Part shown: piece after piece, positions 1-6,560 of the stretch
Position numbering within the stretch: position 1 is the stretch's first letter
How the letters are laid out: every line of letters begins with the position of its first letter
Assembly (NCBI GenBank): GCA_017432405.1
Contig: JAFRJF010000226.1
Coordinates: forward strand, 1-10,565
Source of the DNA: Clostridia bacterium
GTDB taxonomy: Bacteria; Bacillota_A; Clostridia; Christensenellales; Aristaeellaceae
Direction of reading: 5' to 3'
DNA: 10,565 nt
The notes under the pieces: model-generated
The model's input: the letters and a program-made list of their open reading frames with translations, nothing else
What the model was told of the DNA's origin: nothing
Database searches by the model: none
Made by a program: the position numbers and the translations under genes

Positions 1-255
1 ATGGTGCGCAAGGGCGTGCCCTTCCGGGACGCCTACGGGGTGGTGGGCAAGCTGGTGAAGTACTGCATCGACCGGGGCGTCACGCTGGAGGAGCTGCCCC
101 TGGCCGAATACCGCCAGTTCAGCCTGGTGTTCGACGTGGACTTGGACGAGGCCATTGACCTGCTCACCTGCGGCAGCCAGCGCGATATTCCCGGCGGCCC
201 CGCCCCGGAGGCGGTGCAGGCGACCATCGAAGCGACAAGGGTGCGGCTGGGATAA
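1..255 (+). CDS. argH: Argininosuccinate lyase, C-terminal part (5' end outside window)
   Basis: The frame is open from the first base to the TAA at 253-255 and gives 84 residues, so this is the tail of a protein that is normally about 460 residues long. The visible residues match the C-terminal helical region of ArgH: VRKGVPFRDAYGVVGKLV near the start, then a run resembling 'L..Y..FS..FD.DL' and a final 'AIEATRVRLG'-like helix. ArgH cleaves argininosuccinate into arginine and fumarate, the last step of arginine synthesis, in the cytoplasm as a homotetramer. The catalytic signature loop (GSSxMPxKxN) lies upstream and cannot be checked. The ATG at position 1 is an internal methionine, not a start. 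The gene ends 22 bp before an intrinsic terminator, so it is probably the last gene of its transcript. The family assignment rests on remembered family sequence; confidence is high. Confidence 0.92.
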   Translation: MVRKGVPFRDAYGVVGKLVKYCIDRGVTLEELPLAEYRQFSLVFDVDLDEAIDLLTCGSQRDIPGGPAPEAVQATIEATRVRLG

Positions 256-277
256 TTTCCCATGTCAAATCTTCGTG

Positions 278-325
278 AAGCAGGGCCGATGTCAATCAAA
301 ATCACTTGACATCGGCCCTGCTTTT
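278..325 (+). terminator. Intrinsic terminator of argH
   Basis: An 18-bp perfect stem (278-295 with 306-323; core GCAGGGCCGATGTCAA) surrounds a 10-nt loop and runs into a short TTTT at 322-325. The stem is long and GC-rich, but the T-run is short. It lies directly after the argH stop. Its right arm doubles as the start of the next promoter. Confidence 0.8.
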
Positions 326-334
326 GCGTATAAT
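306..334 (+). promoter_or_regulatory. Consensus sigma-A promoter for ylxM-ffh-rpsP-khpA
   Basis: The -35 hexamer TTGACA is at 306-311 and the -10 hexamer TATAAT at 329-334, with a spacer of exactly 17 bp. Both hexamers match the housekeeping consensus perfectly, implying strong constitutive transcription starting near 341. The -35 box lies wholly inside the right arm of the argH terminator hairpin. Confidence 0.88.
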
Positions 335-375
335 AAACAGGCTGTCAAGTAATTTTGCTTGCGGAGGCGTGTGCA

Positions 376-732
376 ATGGCGGACATGGACGAGCGGGTGG
401 CGCTGAATTACCTGCTGGATTTCTACGGCCCGCTGCTGACCGAGCACCGGCAGGAGGTGCTGCGCCTGTACTGCGAGGAGGACCTGACCCAGCAGGAGAT
501 CGCCGACCAGCTGTCCATCACCCGGCAGGGCGTGTTCGACAGCCTGGCGAAGTCGAAGCGCCAGCTGAACGGCTACGAGGCCAAGCTGGGCCTGGTGCGC
601 CGGCACCTGGAGCAGACCCGGGCGGTGGAGCGCTGCCTGGGACTGCTGGAGGACGTAAAGACGCTGCCCGGGGACGCCCCGGCGCTTCAGGAGGCCAGGA
701 ACGCGCTGGCCGCCATCCTGTCGAAGGACTGA
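376..732 (+). CDS. ylxM: YlxM family (UPF0122) helix-turn-helix protein, SRP-associated
   Basis: This is a 118-residue protein, the usual size for the YlxM/p13 family. I chose the ATG at 376 over an in-frame TTG at 355 because a GGAGG at 363-367 sits 8 nt ahead of it. The N-terminus 'RVALNYLLDFYGPLLTEHR' and the helix-turn-helix at residues 38-62 (TQQEIADQLSITRQGVFDSL) are the family hallmarks and resemble region 4 of sigma factors. In Firmicutes the gene is almost always next to ffh (or ftsY), and it is here, 39 bp upstream. The streptococcal homologue has been reported to modulate SRP assembly or GTPase activity; its general role is not settled. The protein is predicted to be cytoplasmic, with a charged helical C-terminus. 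Family call is high confidence; molecular role is moderate. Confidence 0.92.
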   Translation: MADMDERVALNYLLDFYGPLLTEHRQEVLRLYCEEDLTQQEIADQLSITRQGVFDSLAKSKRQLNGYEAKLGLVRRHLEQTRAVERCLGLLEDVKTLPGDAPALQEARNALAAILSKD

Positions 733-771
733 CTGAACCATACAGACCATACGGTTTGCGGAGGATATTTC

Positions 772-2121
772 ATGGCATTTGAAGGATTGACCGACAAGCT
801 ACAGGGCGCCTTTAAAAAGCTCAACAGCAAGGGCAAGCTGAACGAGGCCGACGTCAAGGCCGCGATGCGCGACGTGCGCATGGCGCTGCTGGAGGCCGAC
901 GTCAACTTCCTGGTGGTCAAGGATTTCGTCAAGAAGGTGACCGAGCGCGCGGTGGGCCAGGACATCATGCAGAGCCTGACGCCCGGCCAGCAGGTCATCA
1001 AGATCGTCAACGAAGAGCTGACGAACCTGATGGGCGGCACCAACGCCCGGCTGACCTACTCCCCCCAGGCCCCGACGATCTACATGATGGTCGGCCTGCA
1101 GGGCGCCGGCAAGACCACCATGTGCGGCAAGCTGGGCAATATGCTCAAGAAGGACAACAAGAAGCCCCTGCTGGTGGCCTGCGACGTGTACCGCCCCGCC
1201 GCCATCAAGCAGCTGCAGGTGGTGGGCGGCCAGGTGGGCGTCGAGGTGTTCGAGCGCGGCCAGGGCGACCCGGTGCAGATCGCGAAGGAGGCCATAGAGT
1301 ACGCCCGCTACTACGGGCGCGATCCGGTGATCATCGACACCGCCGGCCGGCTGCACATCGACGAGCGGCTGATGCAGGAGCTGCGGGACGTGCGCGCCGC
1401 CGTCAAGCCCCAGGAGATCCTGCTGGTGGTCGACGCCATGACCGGCCAGGACGCCGTGAACGTGGCCAAGACCTTCAACGAGCAGCTGGGCATCGACGGC
1501 GTGATCCTCACCAAGCTGGACGGCGACACCCGCGGCGGCGCAGCCATCTCCGTGCGCTCGGTGACGGGCAAGCCCATCAAGTTCTCGGGCATCGGCGAAA
1601 AGCTGACGGACATAGAGCCCTTCCACCCCGACCGCATGGCCAGCCGGATCCTGGGCATGGGCGACGTGCTGACGCTGATCGACAAGGCCCAGGAGAGCTT
1701 TGACGAACAGCAGGCCATCGACCTGACCCGCAAGATGCGCACCAACAGCTTCACGCTGGAGGATTACCTGGACCAGCTGAAGCAGATGAACAAGATGGGC
1801 AGCATCACCGACCTGCTGAAGATGATTCCCGGCGTGGGCAGCAAGATCAAGGACGTGGACATCGACGAGGAAGCGGTGGCCAAGGCCCAGAAGAAGAACG
1901 AGGCCATCATACTGTCGATGACCCGCATGGAGCGCCGCAACCCCGACATACTCAACGCCAGTCGCAAGCGCCGCGTGGCCGCGGGCAGCGGCACCACCGT
2001 GCAGGACGTGAACCTGCTGCTCAAGCAGTTCGACCAGGCCCGCTCGATGATGAAGAGCATGATGGGCGCCGGCAAGCGCGGCAGGATGCGCATTCCCTTC
2101 GGGAAGATGCCAAAGTTCTGA
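772..2121 (+). CDS. ffh: Signal recognition particle protein Ffh (SRP54)
   Basis: This 449-residue SRP GTPase is full length (about 446 in Bacillus subtilis). It binds 4.5S/6S SRP RNA and signal sequences of nascent membrane and secreted proteins, and docks with FtsY at the membrane. It has an N-terminal four-helix bundle (1-100), then the G domain: P-loop GLQGAGKTT at 108-116, DTAGR at 189-193 and [10 protein letters not shown] at 247-256. The methionine-rich M domain runs from about 300, with MIPGVG and the RNA-binding stretch [14 protein letters not shown], and ends in [14 protein letters not shown]. The ATG at 772 is preceded by GGAGGA at 760-765. It lies 39 bp after ylxM and 61 bp before rpsP, so it is probably co-transcribed with both. 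No RNA gene for the SRP lies in the window. Confidence 0.99.
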   Translation: MAFEGLTDKLQGAFKKLNSKGKLNEADVKAAMRDVRMALLEADVNFLVVKDFVKKVTERAVGQDIMQSLTPGQQVIKIVNEELTNLMGGTNARLTYSPQAPTIYMMVGLQGAGKTTMCGKLGNMLKKDNKKPLLVACDVYRPAAIKQLQVVGGQVGVEVFERGQGDPVQIAKEAIEYARYYGRDPVIIDTAGRLHIDERLMQELRDVRAAVKPQEILLVVDAMTGQDAVNVAKTFNEQLGIDGVILTKLDGDTRGGAAISVRSVTGKPIKFSGIGEKLTDIEPFHPDRMASRILGMGDVLTLIDKAQESFDEQQAIDLTRKMRTNSFTLEDYLDQLKQMNKMGSITDLLKMIPGVGSKIKDVDIDEEAVAKAQKKNEAIILSMTRMERRNPDILNASRKRRVAAGSGTTVQDVNLLLKQFDQARSMMKSMMGAGKRGRMRIPFGKMPKF

Positions 2122-2147
2122 TAAATATCGGTCAAAACCGTATTTAT
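2121..2147 (+). other. Hairpin between ffh and rpsP
   Basis: ATAAATA at 2121-2127 pairs with TATTTAT at 2141-2147, and CGG at 2129-2131 pairs with CCG at 2138-2140. One T is bulged and the loop is TCAAAA. No T-run follows and rpsP starts 36 nt later, so it does not look like a terminator. It could be an mRNA stability or processing element. Confidence 0.4.
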
Positions 2148-2182
2148 ATACAACTTTCGATACAAACAAGGAGGAATTCCCA

Positions 2183-2422
2183 ATGGTCAAGATTCGTTTG
2201 AAGAGGATGGGCATGAAGAAAAAGCCCTTCTATCGCCTGGTCGTCACCGACAGCCGCAATCCCCGCGACGGTCGCTTCATCGAGGAGATCGGCTATTACA
2301 ACCCCGTTTCCAATCCCGTTGAGCTGAAGGTCAACGACGAGCGCGCCAAGTACTGGCTGGGCGTGGGCGCGCAGCCCACCGACACCGTTCGCGGCCTGCT
2401 GAAGAAGGGCGGAGTCCTGTAA
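2183..2422 (+). CDS. rpsP: 30S ribosomal protein S16
   Basis: This is a 79-residue S16 protein, a little shorter than the roughly 90-residue Bacillus homologue because the C-terminal tail is short. S16 binds 16S rRNA in the 5' domain and is needed for 30S assembly. The N-terminus [21 protein letters not shown] followed by [19 protein letters not shown] is the family signature, and the C-terminal [18 protein letters not shown] also matches. The ribosome-binding site AAGGAGG at 2168-2174 is near perfect with 8-nt spacing, as expected for a highly translated gene. It is followed after a single base by khpA, so the two are probably translationally coupled. Codon choice is slightly more AT-tolerant than in the surrounding genes, consistent with high expression. 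Confidence 0.98.
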   Translation: MVKIRLKRMGMKKKPFYRLVVTDSRNPRDGRFIEEIGYYNPVSNPVELKVNDERAKYWLGVGAQPTDTVRGLLKKGGVL

Positions 2423-2423
2423 G

Positions 2424-2651
2424 ATGTTGGATCTGGTCAAATATATCGCCCAGGCCCTGGTGGACAAGCCGGAGGCCGTGGATGTCCGCGAGGTCGAGAA
2501 TGAGGACAGCATCGTGATCGAGCTGCGCGTCGACCCCGACGACATGGGCAAGGTCATCGGCAAGCAGGGCCGCATCGCCAAGGCGATCCGCACCGTGGTC
2601 AAGGCCGCTTCCGTCAAGGCCGAAAAGCCCGTGTTCGTGGAGATCATCTGA
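2424..2651 (+). CDS. khpA: KH-domain RNA-binding protein KhpA (YlqC family)
   Basis: This 75-residue single-KH-domain protein is typical of the KhpA/YlqC family (75-81 residues). The RNA-binding GxxG loop is GKQG at residues 46-49, within DDMGKVIGKQGRIAKAIRTV. KhpA is known to pair with KhpB (EloR/Jag) in streptococci and related bacteria, where the pair affects cell elongation and binds many small RNAs and mRNAs; khpB is not in this window. The ATG is one base after the rpsP stop, with GGAG at 2411-2414 inside the end of rpsP as ribosome-binding site. This rpsP-khpA arrangement is conserved across Bacillota. Here khpA is the last gene of the operon: a long hairpin with a T-run starts 13 bp downstream. 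The rimM, trmD and rplS genes that often follow are not here. Confidence 0.95.
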   Translation: MLDLVKYIAQALVDKPEAVDVREVENEDSIVIELRVDPDDMGKVIGKQGRIAKAIRTVVKAASVKAEKPVFVEII

Positions 2652-2663
2652 TTGGGCACATCT

Positions 2664-2728
2664 ATCCTTCGCTGCATTCAGCTCGACAGCAATTCCGCTG
2701 TCACGCTGAACAGGGCGAAGGATTTTTT
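2664..2728 (+). terminator. Intrinsic terminator after khpA (long interrupted stem)
   Basis: Three nested arms pair in register: ATCCTTCGC (2664-2672) with GCGAAGGAT (2715-2723), TTCAGC (2677-2682) with GCTGAA (2705-2710), and GACAGC (2685-2690) with GCTGTC (2697-2702). The loop is AATTCC. A run of six Ts at 2723-2728 follows directly. This ends the ylxM-ffh-rpsP-khpA transcript. Confidence 0.8.
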
Positions 2729-2751
2729 CTCATATGCCGTTTCAAGACGCA

Positions 2752-3059
2752 GGCAAATACTGATTTGTCGCAGGGCGACAAATCAGTATTTGAGGGGTTA
2801 GGGGTTAGGTTTTAGGGGTTAGGGAATATAGCGGGATCAACCTAAAACCTTCCCCTTCAGGGGAAGGTGGGCCGCCGCAGGCGGGTCGGATGAGGTCGGT
2901 CCCCCCGCGGTAACGACAGTTTGTGCACTTCCTCTCAGGAGAACGACCTCATCCGTCTTGCCGCTGCGCGGCAATCCACCTTCCCCTGAACCGGCAGCTT
3001 CGCTGCCTGGGGAAGGCTTTGGGTCCGTCGTCATCAGCTGCGACAAATCAGTATTTGCC
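2752..3059. mobile_element. MITE-like palindromic element with 22-bp terminal inverted repeats
   Basis: Perfect 22-bp inverted repeats bound the segment (2752-2773 and 3038-3059; core CAAATACTGATTTGTCGC). The left end also carries an extra inverted copy at 2775-2792, making a perfect 18-bp hairpin with a 3-nt loop (2754-2792). Inside are a G-run block (2794-2824) and nested palindromes: CCTTCCCC at 2848 and 2979 each face GGGGAAGG at 2860 and 3009; 2856-2870 pairs with 2976-2990 (15 bp); 2887-2898 pairs with 2944-2955 (12 bp). There is no credible open frame, so it would be non-autonomous. I see no clear target-site duplication, so mobility is inference. Confidence 0.6.
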
Positions 3060-3260
3060 CTTTCTTTGGCAATTATATTATTCCATCAAACCATAATAAT
3101 ATCTTATACGTCATATCCCTCTCCCGCCGCTTGCCTGTTATTGATCACTCCACCGGTTTTATCTCCCTAATCCCCTCTGAATCCATCGGAATTGCATAAC
3201 TGCATATTCCCCCGCATCACGGCCCACGGCGTTTCATTATGAAAGTTATGCTGTGTTAAT

Positions 3261-3377
3261 TTGCATTTTTTCATCTTCAACTTGCAGTTTTTCATAACTA
3301 ACCGCCTATGTTAGCCGTATATAACCGCTTCATTTGTCTGTTTTGCATTTTTTGGCCTTCGGATATTGCATTTTTGG
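3261..3377 (+). repeat. Four TTGCA-plus-T-tract motifs upstream of ferredoxin
   Basis: Near-identical motifs of the form TTGCATTTTTT occur at 3261-3271, 3282-3292 (TTGCAGTTTTT), 3343-3353 and 3366-3375. Start-to-start spacings are 21, 61 and 23 bp. The first two are both followed by CAT, the last two by GG. The last overlaps the proposed -35 box. They could be protein-binding or bent-DNA elements; no known regulator is assigned. Confidence 0.45.
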
Positions 3378-3394
3378 CGTTTTAGGTGTATAAT
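3366..3394 (+). promoter_or_regulatory. Sigma-A promoter for ferredoxin gene
   Basis: The -10 hexamer TATAAT at 3389-3394 is perfect. The -35 candidate TTGCAT at 3366-3371 is 17 bp upstream and keeps only the TTG of the consensus well. A transcript would start near 3401 and give a leader of about 25 nt with a strong ribosome-binding site. Confidence 0.7.
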
Positions 3395-3425
3395 GGTCCC
3401 AACAACAAAACAGGAGGTACTAAAC

Positions 3426-3596
3426 ATGGCATATCAGATCAGCGACGAGTGCGTCAAGTGTGGTGCTTGCGCAGAGGAGTGTCCCGTTTCCGCCATCTCC
3501 GAGGGCGACAGCAAGTTCGAGATCGATGCGGATACCTGCGTGTCCTGCGGCGCCTGCGCCGGGGTTTGCCCCGTTGGCGCGCCCGCCGAGGCCTAA
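3426..3596 (+). CDS. 2[4Fe-4S] clostridial-type ferredoxin
   Basis: This 56-residue protein is the classic size of clostridial bacterial ferredoxin (about 55). It has two CxxCxxCxxxCP motifs: Cys9, 12, 15, 19 with Pro20, and Cys38, 41, 44, 48 with Pro49. Each cubane normally takes three cysteines from one motif and the fourth from the other. It is a low-potential cytoplasmic electron carrier for enzymes such as pyruvate:ferredoxin oxidoreductase and hydrogenase, which points to an anaerobe. The ATG at 3426 follows AGGAGG at 3412-3417 by 8 nt. The frame extends upstream to 3366 but without a ribosome-binding site, and that stretch is promoter DNA. The gene stands alone with its own promoter and terminator. 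The physiological partner cannot be told from here. Confidence 0.97.
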   Translation: MAYQISDECVKCGACAEECPVSAISEGDSKFEIDADTCVSCGACAGVCPVGAPAEA

Positions 3597-3607
3597 TCGC
3601 CTTGCAT

Positions 3608-3637
3608 AAAAAATCCCGCTGCAGCGGGGTTTTTTTT
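3608..3637 (+). terminator. Intrinsic terminator of ferredoxin gene
   Basis: CCCGC at 3615-3619 pairs with GCGGG at 3624-3628 around a TGCA loop. The stem is extended by A's at 3608-3613 facing a run of eight Ts at 3630-3637. It starts 12 bp after the ferredoxin stop. Confidence 0.92.
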
Positions 3638-3657
3638 ATTATGGATATTTCTCATCG

Positions 3658-3686
3658 TTTACATCTGACGAAAGCGTTTCGATATT
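3658..3686 (+). promoter_or_regulatory. Possible promoter for the SpoIID-domain gene cluster
   Basis: TTTACA at 3658-3663 (five of six) and GATATT at 3681-3686 (four of six) are separated by 17 bp. It lies between the ferredoxin terminator and the first gene of the cluster. The -10 is weak, and no sporulation sigma-E pattern was evident, so this is tentative. Confidence 0.4.
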
Positions 3687-3813
3687 CTCACAAATCTATT
3701 TCATGGCAGGAAAACAGGCATGGAAATAGAAAGTAATAAAGATGGTTTTTTGTCGGCCTGTGCCGGCGTACCGTTTCCTACAGAAGATTTACAAAGGACC
3801 TACGAGGGCTTTC

Positions 3814-6528
3814 ATGCGAGCAGCGACTCAACGGAGGATCGTCGACGCCTGCGCGCGCGTACTGTGCGTCGCGCTGGCGCTGTTTGCGTTGCCGCTTGCC
3901 GCTGCCCGAGGGGAAACCAGCGGCATGCTCCGGGTCAGGCTCGCCCGGCTGGGCTCCCCGGCCTCGGTGACCATGCAGGCCGACTGTGACTATACCCTCG
4001 CCGGGGACCCCGCAGTGCGCATCCCTGCGGGCAGTGAGATGACCCTCTCCGCGAAGGGCGACAACCTGACGCTGACCGTGGGCGGGCGCAGCGTGGGCCT
4101 GGGCGCCTCCGCCAGGCTTCGCCGGGGCGGCACCGGCGCCTCGGGCATGGTCTTCCTCTCCCCTGCCCTCTCCAACCGCTTTTGCGGCGACCTGGTCCTG
4201 TCCGCCTCCGGCGGCACCGTCTCTGCGATCCTGCGCATCTACATCGAGGACTACCTCTACGGCGTCGTGGGCAACGAAATGCCCCCCTCCAGCGGCATCG
4301 AAGCGCTGAAGGCCCAGGCCATCGTGGCCCGCAACTACGCCCTGCAGCGCAAATCCGCCCGCAACGGCTCGGGCTACGACCTGTCCGATTCCGGCGACGC
4401 CCTGAGCTTCAGGGGCTACAGCGACGCCTCGGAGTACGGCGACGTGGTGAAGGCCGTGGACGAGACCCGCGGCCAGATCGCCTGCTACGGCGACAGCCCC
4501 GCCACCTGCTACTTCTGCGATTCCAACGGCGGCCAGACGGAATCCTCGGCCAACGCCTTCGACGCGGCGCTGCCCTACAGCCAGGTCATGGACGACCCCC
4601 ACGACCTGGAGGGCGGCAGCGTCAAAAAAACCGCCACGCTGCGCCGGGACGCGGAAGGCCTGGACGAGCGTCTGCAGGCCGCCCTGGACGCGGGCGTCGC
4701 CGACGCCCTTCGTGAGCAGGGCCTGAGCCCGGAGGGGGCCCGGATCGACGCCATCGAGGCCATACAGGCCGTAGACCCGCGCTACGAGTCACCCAGCAGG
4801 CTCTATCGCGCCCTGGCCTTCACGCTGTCCGTCACGACCCGCGACGCCGTCACGACCCGGTTGGCGGTGCGCGTGCCCACCTACGGCGCGCTGGAGCAGT
4901 GGTACGACCTGTCCATCAACGACGGCGACAACGAAACCGTCTGGGTCAGCCGAAGCGACCAGGCCTTCGAGATCACCTTCCGCCGCAAGGGCAGCGGCGT
5001 GGGCATGAGCCAGCGCGGCGCGATCGCCATGGCCCGCAGGGGCCTGTCCTGCGAGACGATACTGGACTACTACTATCCCGGCGTCAAACTGCGCCGGGAG
5101 ACGCTGAGCGACAAGGCCCAGGAGAGCACCGCCGACGCGGCGCAGAGCGCCTCTAGCGCCCAGCCCATCGCCACGGCCCGCCTGAAGCAGAAGACCCGGC
5201 TCTACGAGAGCGCCGACGCTTCCTCGGCAGCCCGCACCACGCTGCCCGCGGGGGCCAGCGTGACGGTCTACGCCGTGCGGGGCGAGTGGGCGGCCATCGG
5301 CAGCGGCAAGCTGACCGGCTTCATACACACCGACGCGCTGACCGCCTTCGCGCTGGCGGGCGCCACCGCTGCCCAGGTTCCGGGCGAGACCTATGCCCGC
5401 ATCAGCGGCATCTCGGTCAAGGTGCTCCAGCTGCCCGTCAGAAGCGCCCTGGCCGTCGACACCCTCGACGGGGGCACGCTGGTGCGGCTGAACGCCTACA
5501 CCGACAAATGGGCGCTGATCGCCACGGCCTCGGGCGTCGAGGGTTTCATTCCCCGCAGCGCGCTGACCCTCCAGGCGGGCGAGGCCTCCGACAATGCGGG
5601 CGACATCGTCACCGCCCAGGACAACCTGTTTGGGCTGCTGACCGAACGGGCGGGCCTGTACGTCAACACGGACGACTCCGTGGATCCACAGCAGCTTCTG
5701 GACAAGGACGCCCGGGTGCGCATACTGGCCTACAACGACACCTGGGCCCAGGTGCGCACGTCCGACGGCGCCACCGGCTTTGTGAAGCTGGCGTCCCTGT
5801 CCGCCATGCAGCAGGTCAACGCCGCCGAGGGCGAGGCCCCGGACGGCGGCGACATCGTCGTGGTCCGGGGCAGGCCGACGCTCTATGTCAGCGCCGACGC
5901 CCTGTCCCTGTTCAAGAGCTACTCCACGGAATCCGACATACTGGCCACGCTGAACGCCGGCGAAAAGGTGCGCCTGGGCGCCTACAACGACAAGTGGGCC
6001 TGCATTCGCGTCCGGGGCATCACCGGCTTCGTGCTGCGCAGCGGGCTGTCTGAGGACCCGCCGAGGGCCGACGCCGACGCCATCGAGGGAGGCCGGATCA
6101 CCACCGTCAAGGGAAAGCGCTACGCCACCGTCACCGCCGAGAGCGCCCCGCTGTATCCCTCCTGGAGCGAAGCCGACGCCCCCATCACCCGGCTGGAGAG
6201 AGGCGCGAGGGTCCAAATCGGCGCCTACAACGGCGCATGGGCCTGCGTGAACGCGGACGGGGCCATGGGCTACATGCGCATCGACGCGCTGGAGCTGACC
6301 GACGCCCAGCCTGCCGGGGATTCCGGCGTGAACTACCTGGAGTGCGACGCCACGCTCACCGCCGACGCGGCTTTGTACAGGAGCGCCGAGCTCAGCGGCA
6401 CTCCCCTGGCCGAATTGCCCAGGGGCGCGGCGGTGCACGTCTATGCCTTCAACGGGCACTGCGCCTATGTGGATTACGAAGGCCGACGCGGCTTTGTGGC
6501 GCTGCGCTATCTGAAGAAGAACGACTGA
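3814..6528 (+). CDS. Secreted SpoIID/LytB-domain protein with six SH3-like repeats
   Basis: In-frame starts exist at 3742 and 3814. I prefer the ATG at 3814 (904 residues) because GAGGG at 3804-3808 precedes it and it opens a good signal peptide: basic residues 2-15, hydrophobic 16-28, likely cleavage after AAA at 29-31. Residues about 40-430 are a SpoIID domain: GVVGNEMP at 150-157 carries the conserved catalytic glutamate (E155), then EALKAQAIVARNYA, CYFCDSNGGQTE, and the C-terminal GVGMSQRGA at 395-403. SpoIID proteins are lytic transglycosylases that cut peptidoglycan stripped of stem peptides. Six SH3-like repeats follow, about 453-512, 525-590, 597-667, 680-748, 760-829 and 841-904, several sharing AYNDxWA and GFV motifs; they probably bind the wall. 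Oddities: the usual GHGVGMSQ motif has Ser394 instead of His, and Cys224, 232 and 235 cluster near the active-site region. Sporulation or vegetative role is open. Confidence 0.9.
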   Translation: MRAATQRRIVDACARVLCVALALFALPLAAARGETSGMLRVRLARLGSPASVTMQADCDYTLAGDPAVRIPAGSEMTLSAKGDNLTLTVGGRSVGLGASARLRRGGTGASGMVFLSPALSNRFCGDLVLSASGGTVSAILRIYIEDYLYGVVGNEMPPSSGIEALKAQAIVARNYALQRKSARNGSGYDLSDSGDALSFRGYSDASEYGDVVKAVDETRGQIACYGDSPATCYFCDSNGGQTESSANAFDAALPYSQVMDDPHDLEGGSVKKTATLRRDAEGLDERLQAALDAGVADALREQGLSPEGARIDAIEAIQAVDPRYESPSRLYRALAFTLSVTTRDAVTTRLAVRVPTYGALEQWYDLSINDGDNETVWVSRSDQAFEITFRRKGSGVGMSQRGAIAMARRGLSCETILDYYYPGVKLRRETLSDKAQESTADAAQSASSAQPIATARLKQKTRLYESADASSAARTTLPAGASVTVYAVRGEWAAIGSGKLTGFIHTDALTAFALAGATAAQVPGETYARISGISVKVLQLPVRSALAVDTLDGGTLVRLNAYTDKWALIATASGVEGFIPRSALTLQAGEASDNAGDIVTAQDNLFGLLTERAGLYVNTDDSVDPQQLLDKDARVRILAYNDTWAQVRTSDGATGFVKLASLSAMQQVNAAEGEAPDGGDIVVVRGRPTLYVSADALSLFKSYSTESDILATLNAGEKVRLGAYNDKWACIRVRGITGFVLRSGLSEDPPRADADAIEGGRITTVKGKRYATVTAESAPLYPSWSEADAPITRLERGARVQIGAYNGAWACVNADGAMGYMRIDALELTDAQPAGDSGVNYLECDATLTADAALYRSAELSGTPLAELPRGAAVHVYAFNGHCAYVDYEGRRGFVALRYLKKND

Positions 6529-6560
6529 TTTTGAACCCGCCTGTCAATGAAAGGAAACCC

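Larger units (their letters stand above)
2652..3425. other. Intergenic region khpA to ferredoxin, no gene
   Basis: This 774-bp stretch holds the khpA terminator, the palindromic element (2752-3059), an AT-rich stretch with no recognisable gene (3060-3260) and the T-rich upstream region and promoter of the ferredoxin gene. Frames within it lack ribosome-binding sites and recognisable protein sequence. Confidence 0.75.

Noticed and set aside
267..295. Divergent minus-strand promoter using the TTGACA complement in the left arm of the argH terminator
   Set aside because: The hexamer exists only because of the palindrome, and the position 17 bp on reads AGATTT, not a -10 box.
799..2214. Long open frame on the minus strand (471 codons) opposite ffh
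   Set aside because: It is a codon-bias shadow of ffh: the translation is His/Leu/Val/Ala-rich, resembles no family and has no sensible start context.
3194..3251. GCATAAC/GTTATGC inverted pair as an operator upstream of ferredoxin
   Set aside because: Seven bases separated by 44 nt in AT-rich DNA is easily due to chance.
3742..3813. Upstream in-frame start for the SpoIID-SH3 gene
   Set aside because: It would put 24 residues in front of a well-formed signal peptide, and no good ribosome-binding site precedes it. Not fully excluded.
3720..3989. Small plus-strand frame starting MEIESNKDGF before the SpoIID gene
   Set aside because: It overlaps the signal-peptide region of the real gene in another frame and soon turns into an Arg-rich shadow; only a weak AGG precedes its ATG.
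4789..6459. Long open frame on the minus strand (556 codons) opposite the SpoIID-SH3 gene
   Set aside because: Same cause: high third-position GC of the real gene keeps the antisense frame open; the product is low-complexity Gly/Ala/Val.
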